Numbered from the stretch's first letter, positions 43,780-55,000 are shown. The stretch: 64,000 nt of DNA from Acanthosepion pharaonis (GCA_903632075.3 CAHIKZ030005495.1:3383314-3447313); one strand, 5' to 3'. Numbers and translations: made by a program. Notes: generated by a model from the letters alone, not told the origin.

Positions 43780-44250
43780 TGTTAGGATTGAATCTTTGGA
43801 AGATTAAATTCGTGAATTTCATGAATTTCATGAAAATTTGTAATAAGATTGTTAGGATTGAATCTTTGGAAGATTGAATCTTTGGAAGGTTAAATTCATG
43901 AATTTCATGAAAATTTGTAATGAGATTGTTAGGATTGAATCTTTGGAAGATTGAATCTTTGGAAGGTTAAATTCATGAATTTGATAAAAATTTGTAATGA
44001 GATTGTTAGGATTGAATCTTTGGAAGATTAAATTCATGAATTTCATGAAAATTTGTAATGAGATTGTTAGGATTGAATCTTTGGAAGGTTAAATTCATGA
44101 ATTTCATGAAAATTTATAATGAGATTGTTAGGATTGAATCTTTGGAAGGTTAAATTCATGAATTTGATAAAAATTTGTAATGAGATTGTTAGGATTGAAT
44201 CTTTGGAAGATTGAATCTTTGGAAGGTTAAATTTGTGAATTTCATGAATA
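43780..44250 (+). repeat. Minisatellite, ~62-77-bp units
   Basis: About seven units of GAGATTGTTAGGATTGAATC, TTTGGAAGATTAAATTCATG, AATTTCATGAAAATTTGTAA. Some units carry an extra GATTGAATCTTTGGAAG segment, giving length variation. Confidence 0.9.
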
Positions 44251-44272
44251 AGTTGTTCACATGTTTTGTATC

Positions 44273-44588
44273 TGTTGTAGAGTAGCTAGCAGCCCTTCAG
44301 CACTCTACCAGATGACCTGGCTCATAGCCTTAAATAACCTACGATTAAGGACTTCAACAGTTGATTAATAAGTTGATACTAAGCTAATTAATACTCAGAC
44401 TGATCTAATTTCATTTGGCTCTACAGCATTTGACCCGCCTCTATTCCTTGTAAGTTGTCTTGTTAATTGTTTTGTAACTTATTGTTCTGTGTTTTTTGTA
44501 TGTATCCGTTAGCACTGGATACTGGTGCTGAATAAATATATTAAGCACTCATTCTTCTCTGTGTGTCATTCACCTCGACGATACAACA
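44273..44588 (+). mobile_element. Solo LTR C with GTATC duplication
   Basis: TGTTGTAGAGTAGC to CGACGATACAACA, with 7-bp inverted ends TGTTGTA/TACAACA. It is flanked by perfect GTATC (44268-44272, 44589-44593). AATAAA near 44531 lies ~57 bp before the end, as an LTR polyadenylation signal would. Length 316 bp, no internal region. Confidence 0.83.
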
Positions 44589-44593
44589 GTATC

Positions 44594-44830
44594 AAAGGAC
44601 TTTGTGATCATTTTCGTGATGGGCCAACCTGTACGAAGTTTAACCCTTGCTAGCAACTGTATGCTACCTCTGAAGGCATATCTAGATGATTTGATTTTGG
44701 AAACAAAAGAAAACAAGATGGTTTTTATTAAACCTCTTCATTAAAACAGTTCAAATGGCTTAATCATTCTAATGTTACTGCACAATTATTATAATTAATA
44801 TTAAATTAATAAGTTCAGCTTCGATTAAAA
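44594..44830. other. No gene seen
   Basis: Unassigned sequence between the solo LTR and a 5'-truncated SINE. Confidence 0.35.
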
Positions 44831-44834
44831 TTCA

Positions 44835-45055
44835 TGATATTCACTTACATGCTAATACCCTTGGGAAAGGTATGAATCCTCTTCTTCTCCTCCCAGCTAT
44901 GGGTAAATAGCAGGACAGACTGGGTTCTATAGCCTTGAATATCAACTGGTCTACCGCAGAAAGAAATTGCAACCTACTGCACGAAAAAATCTGCCTCATC
45001 AGTCACGTATCAAAAGATACATGATCACCTAAGTGTGTATCATGCATTGTTATCA
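44835..45055 (+). mobile_element. tRNA-derived SINE, 5' truncated
   Basis: Lacks the tRNA-like head. Contains ATTCACTTACATGCTAATAC, CCTTGGGAAAGGTATGAATC, GCTATGGGTAAATAGCAGGA, and the 3' part with GATCACCTAAGTGTGTATC. Confidence 0.75.
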
Positions 45056-45260
45056 TCTTAAACTGCTTCATTCAACTGGTGAAGCGACCCTTGCAAGAAA
45101 TCTTCTGCACAAATCTCTGCAAACTACTTTTGAAATGGTCGAGCATTCATAGGCTATGTGTCATGTCTCATCAGAACATGGGCAATCATGGCTCTCTACA
45201 ACTTCCTATCCTTTGTAGTTCTTAGTGAGGTGTCTATTTACAATCCTTCAAAAACCTGAC
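45056..45260. other. Decayed mobile sequence
   Basis: ATGGCTCTCTACAACTTCCT near 45189 recurs, more degraded, at about 1812-1835 (GGCTCTCCACAACTTCCTG). Both follow similar words, so an old dispersed element is likely. It could not be classified. Confidence 0.35.
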
Positions 45261-45261
45261 A

Positions 45262-45470
45262 GATCTAGAGGCACAGATATCAGCTCAGATTGAGGAATTG
45301 GAGGGCAGAGTTCGTTACATTCACTTACACAATTACCCTTGGGAAAGCTATGAATCCATCTTTTCTAACCCCCACCCAAGCTATGGGTAAATAGCAGGAC
45401 AGACTGGGTTCTATAGCTTTGGATGGCAACCAATTTAGAAGGACAACTCTGCGTTCAAAACCTACAGCTA
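45262..45470 (+). mobile_element. tRNA-derived SINE, tandem pair member 1
   Basis: GGCACAGATATCAGCTCAGA, GAATTGGAGGGCAGAGTTCG, CCCTTGGGAAAGCTATGAAT and CTATGGGTAAATAGCAGGAC. It is truncated at 3' where the next SINE begins. Confidence 0.75.
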
Positions 45471-45471
45471 G

Positions 45472-45800
45472 ACACGGTGGAGTAAAGGATAGTGGCTTGG
45501 ATTGAGGAATCAGAGAGCCGAGTTTCAATTCCACTCAAATCCATTACATTCACTTACACAAATACCCTTGGGAAAGATATGAATCCTCTTCTTCTCTCCT
45601 CATGGGGAAGAAGAAGAGGATTCATGGGATGGGTAAATAGCAGAACAGACCGGGTTCTATAGGCTTGGATGGCAACTGGTCTACTGCAGAAAGAAATGGC
45701 AACCTACTGGGGGTAAAAAATCTGCCTCATCAGTCATGTAGTGAAAGATGCATGATCGCCTAAGTGTGTATCATGCATGGCACATAACTGACTGACTGAA
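45472..45800 (+). mobile_element. tRNA-derived SINE, tandem pair member 2, full length
   Basis: Starts GACACGGTGGAGTAAAGGAT; B-box region GAGTTTCAATTCC. A local inverted duplication (GAATCCTCTTCTTCTC then GAAGAAGAAGAGGATTCATG) lies at 45583-45629. The 3' end is a short (ACTG)n run, which may be the natural tail of family 1. Confidence 0.8.
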
Positions 45801-45869
45801 GTGACTTAAACTAAGATCAAAGAATAGAAGTGAATCAATTGCTAGGTCTGCTTCTAGGAAAGTTGGTTC

Positions 45870-46300
45870 ACTGTGTTGTGCAAGACAATTTTTCTTGCTA
45901 GAATCTATTTTACACATTTATAAGTGCTCCTGTAATATATTTAGAGATTCTGGATGAAATCCAACGAAGAATCTGCAATGTTATTGGTCCTGACCAGACA
46001 CTTTTCCACTGTCATAAATATTTTCATGGTAATTGTTTTGAAGTTTCCCCTTTGGTACCTGTCCTAGATGAATTTAAGCGCAGTACTAGATTGGTGGAAA
46101 GGTTTCAACATTTTATACTTGAAATTGCTAGATGTAACTGTAAGTTCTATGCTAACAGTTTCTTCTATCACACTTGTGGAAATCACTTCTTGCTTCCCAG
46201 TCAACTTTGATTTTCCAAAATTTAAATGCAATGTCAATCGTCATCATTTGTTTTTTTTTAATTCTTGTTCTTTTATTGTTCTCTCTTCTAAATTTATTTT
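45870..46300 (+). pseudogene. Jockey-like LINE RT C-terminus
   Basis: Frame-shifted pieces LEILDEIQRRICNVIG, a FHGNC region, IARCNCKFYANSFFYHTC and FDFPKFKCNVNRH are in family order. It is 5' truncated, with small deletions relative to the 31-kb copy. Confidence 0.65.
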
Positions 46301-46309
46301 TTTCTCAAG

Positions 46310-46386
46310 TTCAAGGAAGGAAGACGTAGAATTGTTGTCAAGGAAGGAAGGCGTAGAATTGTTGTCAAGGAAGGAAGGCTTAGAAT
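46310..46386 (+). repeat. 27-bp tandem repeat, about three units
   Basis: Units of AAGGAAGGAAGGCGTAGAAT, TGTTGTC; the third ends in the LINE tail region. Confidence 0.9.
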
Positions 46387-46389
46387 TAT

Positions 46390-46878
46390 AAAATACTGTC
46401 TTATTCTTTGTAAAAAGGAGTTTTCAGGTCATAAATGAAGTAGTGGTCAACTACATTTGTAGCAACCCTGTGACTAACGCATTTAGCTATAATGTCTTAC
46501 ATGAGTGACTTATTTACATGTGTTTGTGTCATTTAATGAATATACAAGCACATATACACACTAATTTGACTAAGTTTGAAAAATAAGACATTGGCATAAT
46601 ACATTGGCTGAGTAGTAAATCAAAGTTAAAGACTATAAAATAAAATTTTTAAGTTTTTAAAACTAAAAGATCAGAATTATAAGACATTATTGAACTTTTC
46701 AGAAATTGTTCAGTAATAAATAAAAACATTATACCTACCTATATTTACCCATTCAGTTATGTGTGTCTGTATATATGTATATATATAAAATTGTGTATTT
46801 GGGCAGCAATCCCTCTTTTATACAAGTTTCATTAAATACAACTAACAAAGTACTCTCAGCGGCATCTTGCATCTTAGT
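46390..46878. other. No gene seen
   Basis: AT-rich unassigned sequence. TTGGGCAGCAATCCCTCTTT, CAAGTTTCATTAAATACAAC at 46798-46840 recurs at about 63232-63280, marking another dispersed repeat. Confidence 0.4.
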
Positions 46879-46879
46879 G

Positions 46880-47248
46880 GCTTACAGCCACATCACATTG
46901 AAACATCAGTTCATGTACAATCACCATAGTTAAGCAACATCAAGCCTGATCAACACCTAGATGGTTGACCGCATGGGAACACCAGGTGCTGTAAGCTTGG
47001 ATGTGTGGGTGGTGTAATAGATAATGGTTTGGAATATTTCCAATTCCCATTGGGTTTTTTGTATTCACTTACATGCAAATACCCTTGGGAAAGATATGAA
47101 TCCACCATTTCTCCCCCAACTATGGGTTAATTAGTAAGATTTGTATCACTAAACCATTATTACTTTAAAAAAAATTCTTACACCCTAAAATTATTTTCAG
47201 GCTTTAAATAACCTGCGAAGAGTTGATAAACCATAGGAAATGAATCCA
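46880..47248 (+). mobile_element. Complete 5S/tRNA composite SINE
   Basis: The 5S-like head spans 46880-46998, 119 bp like 5S rRNA: GCTTACAGCCACATCAC, TAGTTAAGCAACATCAAGCC, CCTAGATGGTTGACCGCATG, ACCAGGTGCTGTAAGCTT. A tRNA-like module follows (GGTGGTGTAATAGATAATGG, weak B box TTCCAATTCC). The body and the shared tail (GGCTTTAAATAACCTGCGAA, GAGTTGATAAACCATA) end near 47248. It is the only uninterrupted copy with head, module, body and tail. Confidence 0.78.
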
Positions 47249-47261
47249 TTAATAAAAACAA

Positions 47262-47330
47262 TTGTGTCTTAGTGACTTTATTGCCTTGCTTGTGGTGGAA
47301 TGATTAAAAAATACATCTGTAGGATTTGTC
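47262..47330 (+). mobile_element. LINE 3' tail
   Basis: GTGTCTTAGTGACTTTATTG, CCTTGCTTG and a short A-run match the jockey-like LINE 3' UTR. It directly follows the composite SINE. Confidence 0.5.
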
Positions 47331-47825
47331 TATAAATTTGGGGAGGTGATGTTTCATACTGATTGGAACTAGCAATTTTTGTTTAATAAACCAAACATTT
47401 TTTTCCCATGGGAAATAAAGAATTACTCACAGCTAGCAAATTTTCATCACTCCTAGAATTAAATATAACTGTAACACCATATGCTATGAAATATCAGCTT
47501 CGTTTTCGTCTAACACTTACTCTCTTGAGAAATGGTTTCTGTGACGAAAGAAACATGCTGTACAAACACTTTAGTTTGATAAATTCTTTCATTTTGAAAG
47601 TCGTTTTAGATTTTTAATTTTCATATCTGAATCTCGATATCTACATAAACACTTTACTATTTTTGTTAATGCTTGGCTGAATACAAAAAAGTCCCGTGTT
47701 TTGTAAGAAAATTTGGCTTGATAGATTTAATTATGAGCTTGCCGTTTATTTAGTTCATAAATCTAACAAGTAAATATTTTCATAGCTAAATTTCTGGGCT
47801 GAAGATTTATCCATATTTACATTCT
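47331..47825. other. No gene seen
   Basis: Unassigned sequence; a 69-codon open frame at 47408 has no recognisable motif. Confidence 0.35.
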
Positions 47826-47839
47826 AATGTCATCATCTT

Positions 47840-48000
47840 TGTATAGTTGGATTCACTATAATCACTTTCATGCAAAATACCCTTGGAAAAGGTATGAATA
47901 CACCTCCCCCAGCTAGGGGTTAATTAGTAAGACATATTTTTAAATACTTATTATGCCCTCCGCCCAATATTTTCTGGTTTTAAATAACCTGCAATCATCA
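47840..48000 (+). mobile_element. SINE 3' half
   Basis: TTCATGCAAAATACCCTTGG, AAAAGGTATGAAT and the tail TTCTGGTTTTAAATAACCTG, without a head. Confidence 0.6.
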
Positions 48001-48124
48001 TCTTTCCTCCTTCCTGCCACCTCCCCTTTCATTCATATCACACAGCTCATTCACCATAACTATTTTCTCAACTTGTGTATTGGGTTAATTTTCTGTCTGG
48101 ATTTCAAGGATGAGGAGTTATTGT

Positions 48125-48260
48125 CATTTATATTATTTATATTCAGACTATATTGAAATACACGTGAGGAAGGTTCGAGGGTACAACCGTCAAAATATTG
48201 TGATAACAACAACAAAGATGAGGACAACTGTCCAAATATAAATAATGTAAATAACGGGTG
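48125..48260 (+). repeat. Penelope-associated repeat, decayed
   Basis: CACGTGAGGAAGGTTCGAGG, then CCGTCAAAATATTGTG and AAAGATGAGGACAACTGTCC match the family at 19 and 37 kb, but the CTGAAGA and GAAAC blocks are mutated. Confidence 0.45.
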
Positions 48261-49310
48261 AGTTTTAATATAAATTTTATAATTTTAGCAAGAGAATTAA
48301 ATTAAGAAAATAGAATTGGAGCAAAAAGATTGATTTTATCTGAATATTTACCTTGGGAATTACAACTGAGAAATAATAGGATTGTAATGTTGCATTTGTG
48401 GAAATGTTACTGCAGACTGGAGAATAAGTCTATCCCCTCCCCCAAAATGCTGGAAAGTTAGGATTGTACCATTCTAGCTAAGATATGGCAAGAATACTCT
48501 ATTTTTGGTCTGATCTGATTCTTTCATAAGGAATCAATTACCCCCCAAAAATCCCAACCAGGAGGCCCAACCCTGATTGAGGGCTTTGTGACCCTCGCTA
48601 TTTTATCAGCATTTCATTTTTTCTATCTACATTTATATACGTTACATCTTAAACTAAGCGTAACTGACTATTAATGGATGAAAAATTGTCTTGAATTTTG
48701 ATATTATTCTGGTGTTTTCGGAGGGGGGGGTTGTTTTTTGTTAATATTTTTTTTTTTGTTTTTTGTTATTTTTATTTTTATTTTTTTTATTTTTGGTATT
48801 TTGTTTTTGTTTTTTTGTTTTTTGGACGGGGGGGGGGTCCCCCCACAAATCCATGAATGTATTTTGCTCATGCTAAGTCTCAGAGAAACACTGCATAAAA
48901 TTTTTTATGGATAATATTGAAAGTATTAAAATTATTCAAGAAAACTTTCAGGTTGATGTTAAAAATTGCTGCCAGACATTAACCTATTTAAGATGGAATG
49001 ATCTATTATAACATGTCTCTAATTTGTATTAAGATAGATTGTATTTATTTTCAATTTTTCCAGTTGATTTGTTCACCTACATTGCATATGATCCACTTCT
49101 GTTCATAATTAGGTTACAATAAAATCCATATTTTATATGAATACTAGCTTATAAAAATTAAGATTTACTAAAGTGTGGACGTCATATCACAGATTAGGAG
49201 GAGACACAAGTCTCTTGCACTGACCCTGCTTCCTGGACCAAAACAATAAGTTGTTACTTAAGTATTCTTCATGCAAAATTTCTGGCATGAAAATATCCAT
49301 GACACAAGTT
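48261..49310. other. No gene; G- and T-homopolymer-rich segment
   Basis: 48720-48845 has a G-run, long T-rich runs and another G-run followed by a C-run. No upstream TMPPE exon could be found here. Confidence 0.4.
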
Positions 49311-49317
49311 TTATTAC

Positions 49318-50122
49318 TGTTATGGTGCGGTTCCTTGTACCACGGTGATAGTCCAAGGTAGAACCAATAAAGAAGAACTCGAACACAGGAATGGAATAAC
49401 ACAGATATATTACAAACAGGAATATATACAGAGAAGTAGAAGTGTTAGTATGAACAATCAGGTTTAGTAGAGAGAACAATGTAGTCTCGACCAGTATCAC
49501 TATTCCAATGTCTTGCAGTAATTGTCTGAACTGCCTCTGACTCAACTTGAACTACTGACTCTGCTGGAACTACTGACGATATTCAGTCACCCCCCATGAC
49601 GGCGTTATGTGGCACAAGGCTGGTTTAAAGTGGGATCTCTGAGCCTGTGGGCTCGGCCAAAAATATGCCCATTGAACCCGTATAAATGGGTTCAGGGTCG
49701 GTTTACCTCCCCAAAAGAGAATCCTCCCTTCAGCGTAGCCTCCTTTGGGTTCCTCCCCGCCAGAAGGCAGAGAGTTCAGTCGGTCGAGACTTGAACGACT
49801 GACGATATTCAGTCCCCCCCTCCCCCACGAGAGTGTCATGTGGCACAAGGCCAGTTTAACTTGGGATCGCCGAGCCCGTGGGCCCGGCCAAAAATATGCC
49901 TATTGAACCCGTATAAACGGGTTCAGGGTCGGTTTACCTCCCCGAAAGAGAATCCACCCTTTGGCGTAGCCTTCTTCAGGTTCCTCCCTGCCCGAAGGCA
50001 GAGAGTTCAACCGATCTGTCGTTCAAGACTTGATCGACGGACTCCTTGCCTACTTCTGAGGCACAGTATTTATTAAGTATGGAATAGTCCATTATTATTA
50101 TTATGGGTATGATCCCGTAACA
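49318..50122 (+). mobile_element. Solo LTR related to family A, with ATTAC duplication
   Basis: TGTTATGGTGCGG to GATCCCGTAACA, flanked by perfect ATTAC (49313-49317, 50123-50127). Two tandem ~226-bp modules start at 49572 and 49798. Each has ATGTGGCACAAGGC and TATAAA (49681-49686, 49912-49917) between GAACCC and GGGTTC arms. It lies in the intron just before the first recognised TMPPE exon, in the same orientation. Confidence 0.83.
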
Positions 50123-50259
50123 ATTACATTGCTAAAAGTTAAAAGATTGTGAATGTGACTCTCTAAAACATAATCTCAAAAAAATTGCCTCGCTTGGCCG
50201 TAAAACAATTTAAAATCTAAACTGCATCTCTTTTCTTTCTTTTTTTGTTCACTTTACAG

Positions 50260-50370
50260 ACATTTTGGTGATGACTGGAGACTTGGTTGATGGCACTGTA
50301 GAAATTTTGAGGTCTGCTGTAGAACCAATGAAAGACATCAAGGCAGTCCATGAAAAGTTCTTCATCACAG
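50260..50370 (+). CDS. TMPPE: TMPPE-like exon with GDLVDG motif
   Basis: The acceptor ACTTTACAG follows a pyrimidine-rich tract and the donor is G|GTAACA. The exon starts with two bases of a split codon (xAC, probably Asp), then reads ILVMTGDLVDGTVEI and ends FFITG in phase 1. GDLVDG is the second metal-binding motif of the metallophosphoesterase fold. The exon has 111 bases and begins 137 bp after the end of a solo LTR in the preceding intron. Confidence 0.9.
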
Positions 50371-50642
50371 GTAACACTGGCATCTTGATTCCACTCTTTC
50401 AACAAAGATCAAATGCTAAAAATAATTGTCTACATTATTTAAATTAGGACTAATATCCTCGTCTTTGTAATTCTGACAGTGTTTCAGAGTTACCATGGTA
50501 ACAAACTTTTCCTTTGATTTTTATCGGTTATGTTTTGATAATGCTTGCATGAAAGGAGTGAAATGTTAAAAAATATTAAATATTCCACTTTCACATTCAA
50601 TTTTAAATACTTTGTTTGGACATTTCATATCAATCATTTCCC

Positions 50643-50677
<35 letters not shown>

Positions 50678-50980
50678 TATTAATCAAAATAAAAAATAAT
50701 TCAAGACATATCTTCAGATTGACTTCAAGTTTTGCAGAGCCAAATAAATGGATTTTTCTCAGCTTGATGATTAGTGTATCTGTGAAACTTGAAGTCAGTC
50801 CTAAGATAAGTCTTTTGAATTTTTTCTTATATTGACAATTTTTGGTCTATTTCTGATATTGTATGCTTTCTTTACAAAAATCTGCTCACATTTAAATACA
50901 TTAAATTTTTGTAATTTATGTTTTTGTAAGGCATAATACATTTATATAGTGTTATTATTTTTTTTATTATTATCAACACC

Positions 50981-51024
<44 letters not shown>

Positions 51025-51209
51025 GAAAGGCACACATATACGCACAGACATAAATATATGTATACATGCACATATATATACACATACATAGATATATAAT
51101 ATATATACACATGCATACATACACAATGACACACATATATATATATATAGACACACAAATGTAAATATATACACATACATGTATATTCACATATATATAC
51201 AGATACATA

Positions 51210-51240
<31 letters not shown>

Positions 51241-51567
51241 ATATAAATAAATATAGGTAACTACACTCGTCTCGGAAAACCTTCGGTTTCTTGATTTGCT
51301 AATGGTCAAATGAATCTCGAAGGAAAAAAAGGTTTTAAAAAAAGAAAGAGCTATGAACATGAACGTCTGTCGAAAAAAATCGTACAGCATACAGGTCCAA
51401 ATCCCAAAGAAAAAAACCCCGATACGAGTGATCAGCTAACTTAAAAGTGCTCAATACAAAAGTAGAGCAGACCCAGTCAAACCTAGAGAGCCAGACAAAC
51501 CTACCAAGGTTTCACCTTGGACATGAGTAGAGGCTTACGCCTTGTTTCTTGTTTAGGAAGGGGTTTC

Positions 51568-51612
<45 letters not shown>

Positions 51613-51850
51613 GCCTCTGTATCTCCAGTTGCCTTGATCTATCCACTACTCTTCTCCTCATCCTTTCTTCTATCACTCCCTATCTGATCTTGCTCCAAAT
51701 TTTCTGTAACCCCTTCATGCCTTAGTGGCTTTTCCGCCTTGCTTGGGGGTGAACGCTAAAAAAAAAAACCTAAGCAGATTGTCAAGGAAAGCTTTCCCTG
51801 ACAATCCGCTTAGGTGAAACCTTGGTAGGTTTGTCTGGCTCTCTAGGTTT

Positions 51851-51913
<63 letters not shown>

Positions 51914-52032
51914 TATGACAAAAATAAAATGAAATTAACAACACTCAGTGACAAACCCCTTGAAAATTGAATTTTAGTAATTTATGTGTTTTTGTTAGAT
52001 ATATTATATTTTTTAATTATTATTATCATCAT

Positions 52033-52093
<61 letters not shown>

Positions 52094-55000
52094 TCTTTTG
52101 CCTGAACAGGTAACCATGAATATTATACTGGTGATGTTGATCACTGGTTTCAACACTTGACCCAACTAGGTTACACGGTTCTACACAATTCAAATGTCAA
52201 ACTTCCCAGGACAGGTGTAAAAGCAGCTCAGCAATTTTGTCTGGCTGGGGTCGATGATATTGATGCTGTTCACATGGGGTAAGTCAAAATTACCATTTTA
52301 TGCCTGCCAACCAAAGAGCTGATAATCATCTGCTTGTCTGTGGTGATTTACTCACAGTACCTTATTTTCCTGCAATGTAACAGGTATTAGTTTAGGAAGT
52401 AATATGTGGATTTGAGTGGATGGTTATTTTTTTTTTTATATTTTAACATTTTAATACTTTTCTGGGGGCTACAAAATTTCAGTATTGCAGGAGACAAAAG
52501 ATATATAAAGAAACAATCTAAGAGTGAAATGAATGTAACATTGCTTGTGTAAAGGGAAAGAGAATAAGTTACAAAAGAACAGGTAAACCGATTGTTGGAA
52601 ATCTGTTCACCTGTTTTTCTGAAATACAATTTATTTGATAGGTCACTTGACAGTCACATAAAAGGAAAAAGAAACAGGATGAAGTGATGACTTCTCATTG
52701 GTTCATGAATTGACAAATCAGCAACTAGCTGGAGTAGGGAAGTTCTCTCACTCACTGTACCCTCTCCATCACTGACAAATAGTTGGCAACATTTCCCTAC
52801 TGGGGACAATAAAAGTAACCAATACAGATCCCATGTTGTTGTGCTATTTATTATTACTAGATAGCCTATCATCTGGTGAAAAGATGGCTTTTGGTGTTCA
52901 GTGAGAACTCAAAACAGTGTGACTTTGTTGTATTGGTCTGAAGACAGCCGATATGATTCACTACAGAACAATGACTGTAATTCCCTGAAAACCTGTTTGT
53001 GCCACATATATGGTGTTGTGATAATGGCACAGGAAGAGAAAGGAAAATATATAATTGCCATAAACAGATAAAAAATCAAAAAGGAAAAGAAATTAAAAGA
53101 AATATTTAAAATGCAAACTGGTTATCATTCTTCATTCTTTAGACCTCAAGGGAGAATATCAAAGTCCTAGAAAACAATATATATTAAGTCTCTCCAGCCC
53201 TCTCTCTCCAAGCATGAGGGGATTTTTTACCTAAATGCTGTTTTCATATGAGCATATACTTACTGGACACAGATGTTTGCTTCTACACTCAAGTACAAGC
53301 ATGCCTGGGGCTTACCTCTAGACTCTACATACATCACTAGAGTTTGCCTCTAGACTCAGTTATAAGGAATCAGGATTTACCCCTACACTCAAGTATTAGT
53401 ACAACCAGCATTTGCCTTTACACTCAAATACAAGCACAACCAGTGTTTGCTTCAACACTCACATACAAGCACACGCAGGTTTTGCCCCTAAAATTAAATA
53501 AAAGGCCAACCATGGTTTATTTCTACACTCAAGTACAAACATGTCCAGAGTTTGCATATAGATTCAAGTCCAAGCACAACTTGAGTTTGCCACTAGACTC
53601 TAAAAGTGTGACCAGGTTTGGTTCTAGACTCAAGTACATGCACAAACAGATTTTGCCTCTGGAAGCACAACCAGGGTTTACCATTAGGCTCTGGAAGCAC
53701 AGCCAAGGTTTACCTCTAGGCTCTAGAAGCAAAACCAGGGTTTACCACTAGGCTATAGAAGCACAGCCAGGGTTTACCACTAGGATATAGAAGCACAGCC
53801 AGGGTTTGCCTCTAGGCTCTAGGAGCACAGACAGAATTTGCCTCTAGGCTCTAGAAGCAGAACCTGGGTTTAGCACTAGGCTATAGAAGCACAGACAGGG
53901 TTTGGCTCTAGGGTCTAGAAGCACAGTCAGGGTTTGGCTCTAGGCTCTAGAAGCACAGCCAGGGTTTGCCTCTAGGCTCTGGAAGCACAGACAGGGTTTG
54001 GCACTAGGCTCTGGAAGCACAGCTAGAGTTCTAGAAGCACAGGCAGTATTTGGCTCTAGACTCTGGAAACACAACCAGGATTTGGCTCTAGGCTCTAGAA
54101 ACACAGCCACGGTTTGCCTGTGGGCTCTGGAAGCACAGCCAGAGATTGCTTGTAGGCTCTGGAAGCACAACCAGAGATTGCCTGTAGGCTCTAGAAGCAC
54201 AGACAGGGTTTTCCTCTAGGCTCTGGAATCCCAGCCAGGGTCAGCCTCTGGGCTCTGGAAGCACAGACAGGGTTTGCCTCTAGGCTCTGGAAGCACAGCT
54301 AGTGTTTGACTCTAGGCTCTGGAAGCACACTAGGGTTTGCCTCTAGGCTCTGTAAGCACAACCAGGGTTTGTCTCTAGGAATAGGATTTCTGATACTAAC
54401 ATTTACAAGTTAAGACTCCCAACCTAGATGCATAAAATGTAGGAATCAGACATAATTAATATTTTTTGTACTATTTCTTTTCTTTTGGTTGTTTGTTGTA
54501 GTTATCATGGCCATGGTCCAGATATCGTGCAGGCTCTGTCCACATGTGATCCCACCCAGCCAGTTATAGTACTTGCACATCAGCCAAAAGTTGCCAAAAA
54601 AATACTTGATTCCACTTACAAAGTCGACTTGATTCTCTCAGGTAAGTAAATTGTTGGCCTGTTTTCAGATTACCTGTATTTGATCTTTGTTTGCCGATCT
54701 TAAATATAGACATTCAAGAAAATAGGCTTTCACACTTGCACACACATAAAATATTATTATTTTCTATATAAAAATGGGGAAATGCATTATACATGGAAAT
54801 AAAATATATTCCTACATTTTGAATAGAAAAATAAGGTGTAGCATTATACATGAAAACAAGTGCAAACATTAACCTTCCTGCCCACAATAAAACAGTGTAA
54901 TGGTTTTTCCCTTGACACTGCTATCATTTTAACTACCTTGTCAATATTTGTCATTTTAAAAAACAATGATTAGAATTTAAATAAAACCCAAACATATGAA

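Larger units (their letters stand above)
50371..52109 (+). other. TMPPE intron with foldback sequence, LINE tail and TA tracts
   Basis: Contains a Penelope-like word near 50450, (TA)n/(CA)n tracts at 50645-51235, a 41-bp inverted repeat enclosing a LINE 3' end, and TA tracts at 51856-51908 and 52037-52090. The last tract ends ~20 bp before the acceptor. Confidence 0.7.

Noticed and set aside
46880..46998. A functional 5S rRNA gene
   Set aside because: It is diverged in the internal promoter, is continuous with a SINE body, and recurs in the same composite arrangement elsewhere.
53344..54219. Open frames of up to 135 codons on both strands with repeated STRLEAQ/SRSTA-like words
   Set aside because: They are by-products of minisatellite periodicity inside a TMPPE intron; both strands are open in places, which argues against coding.
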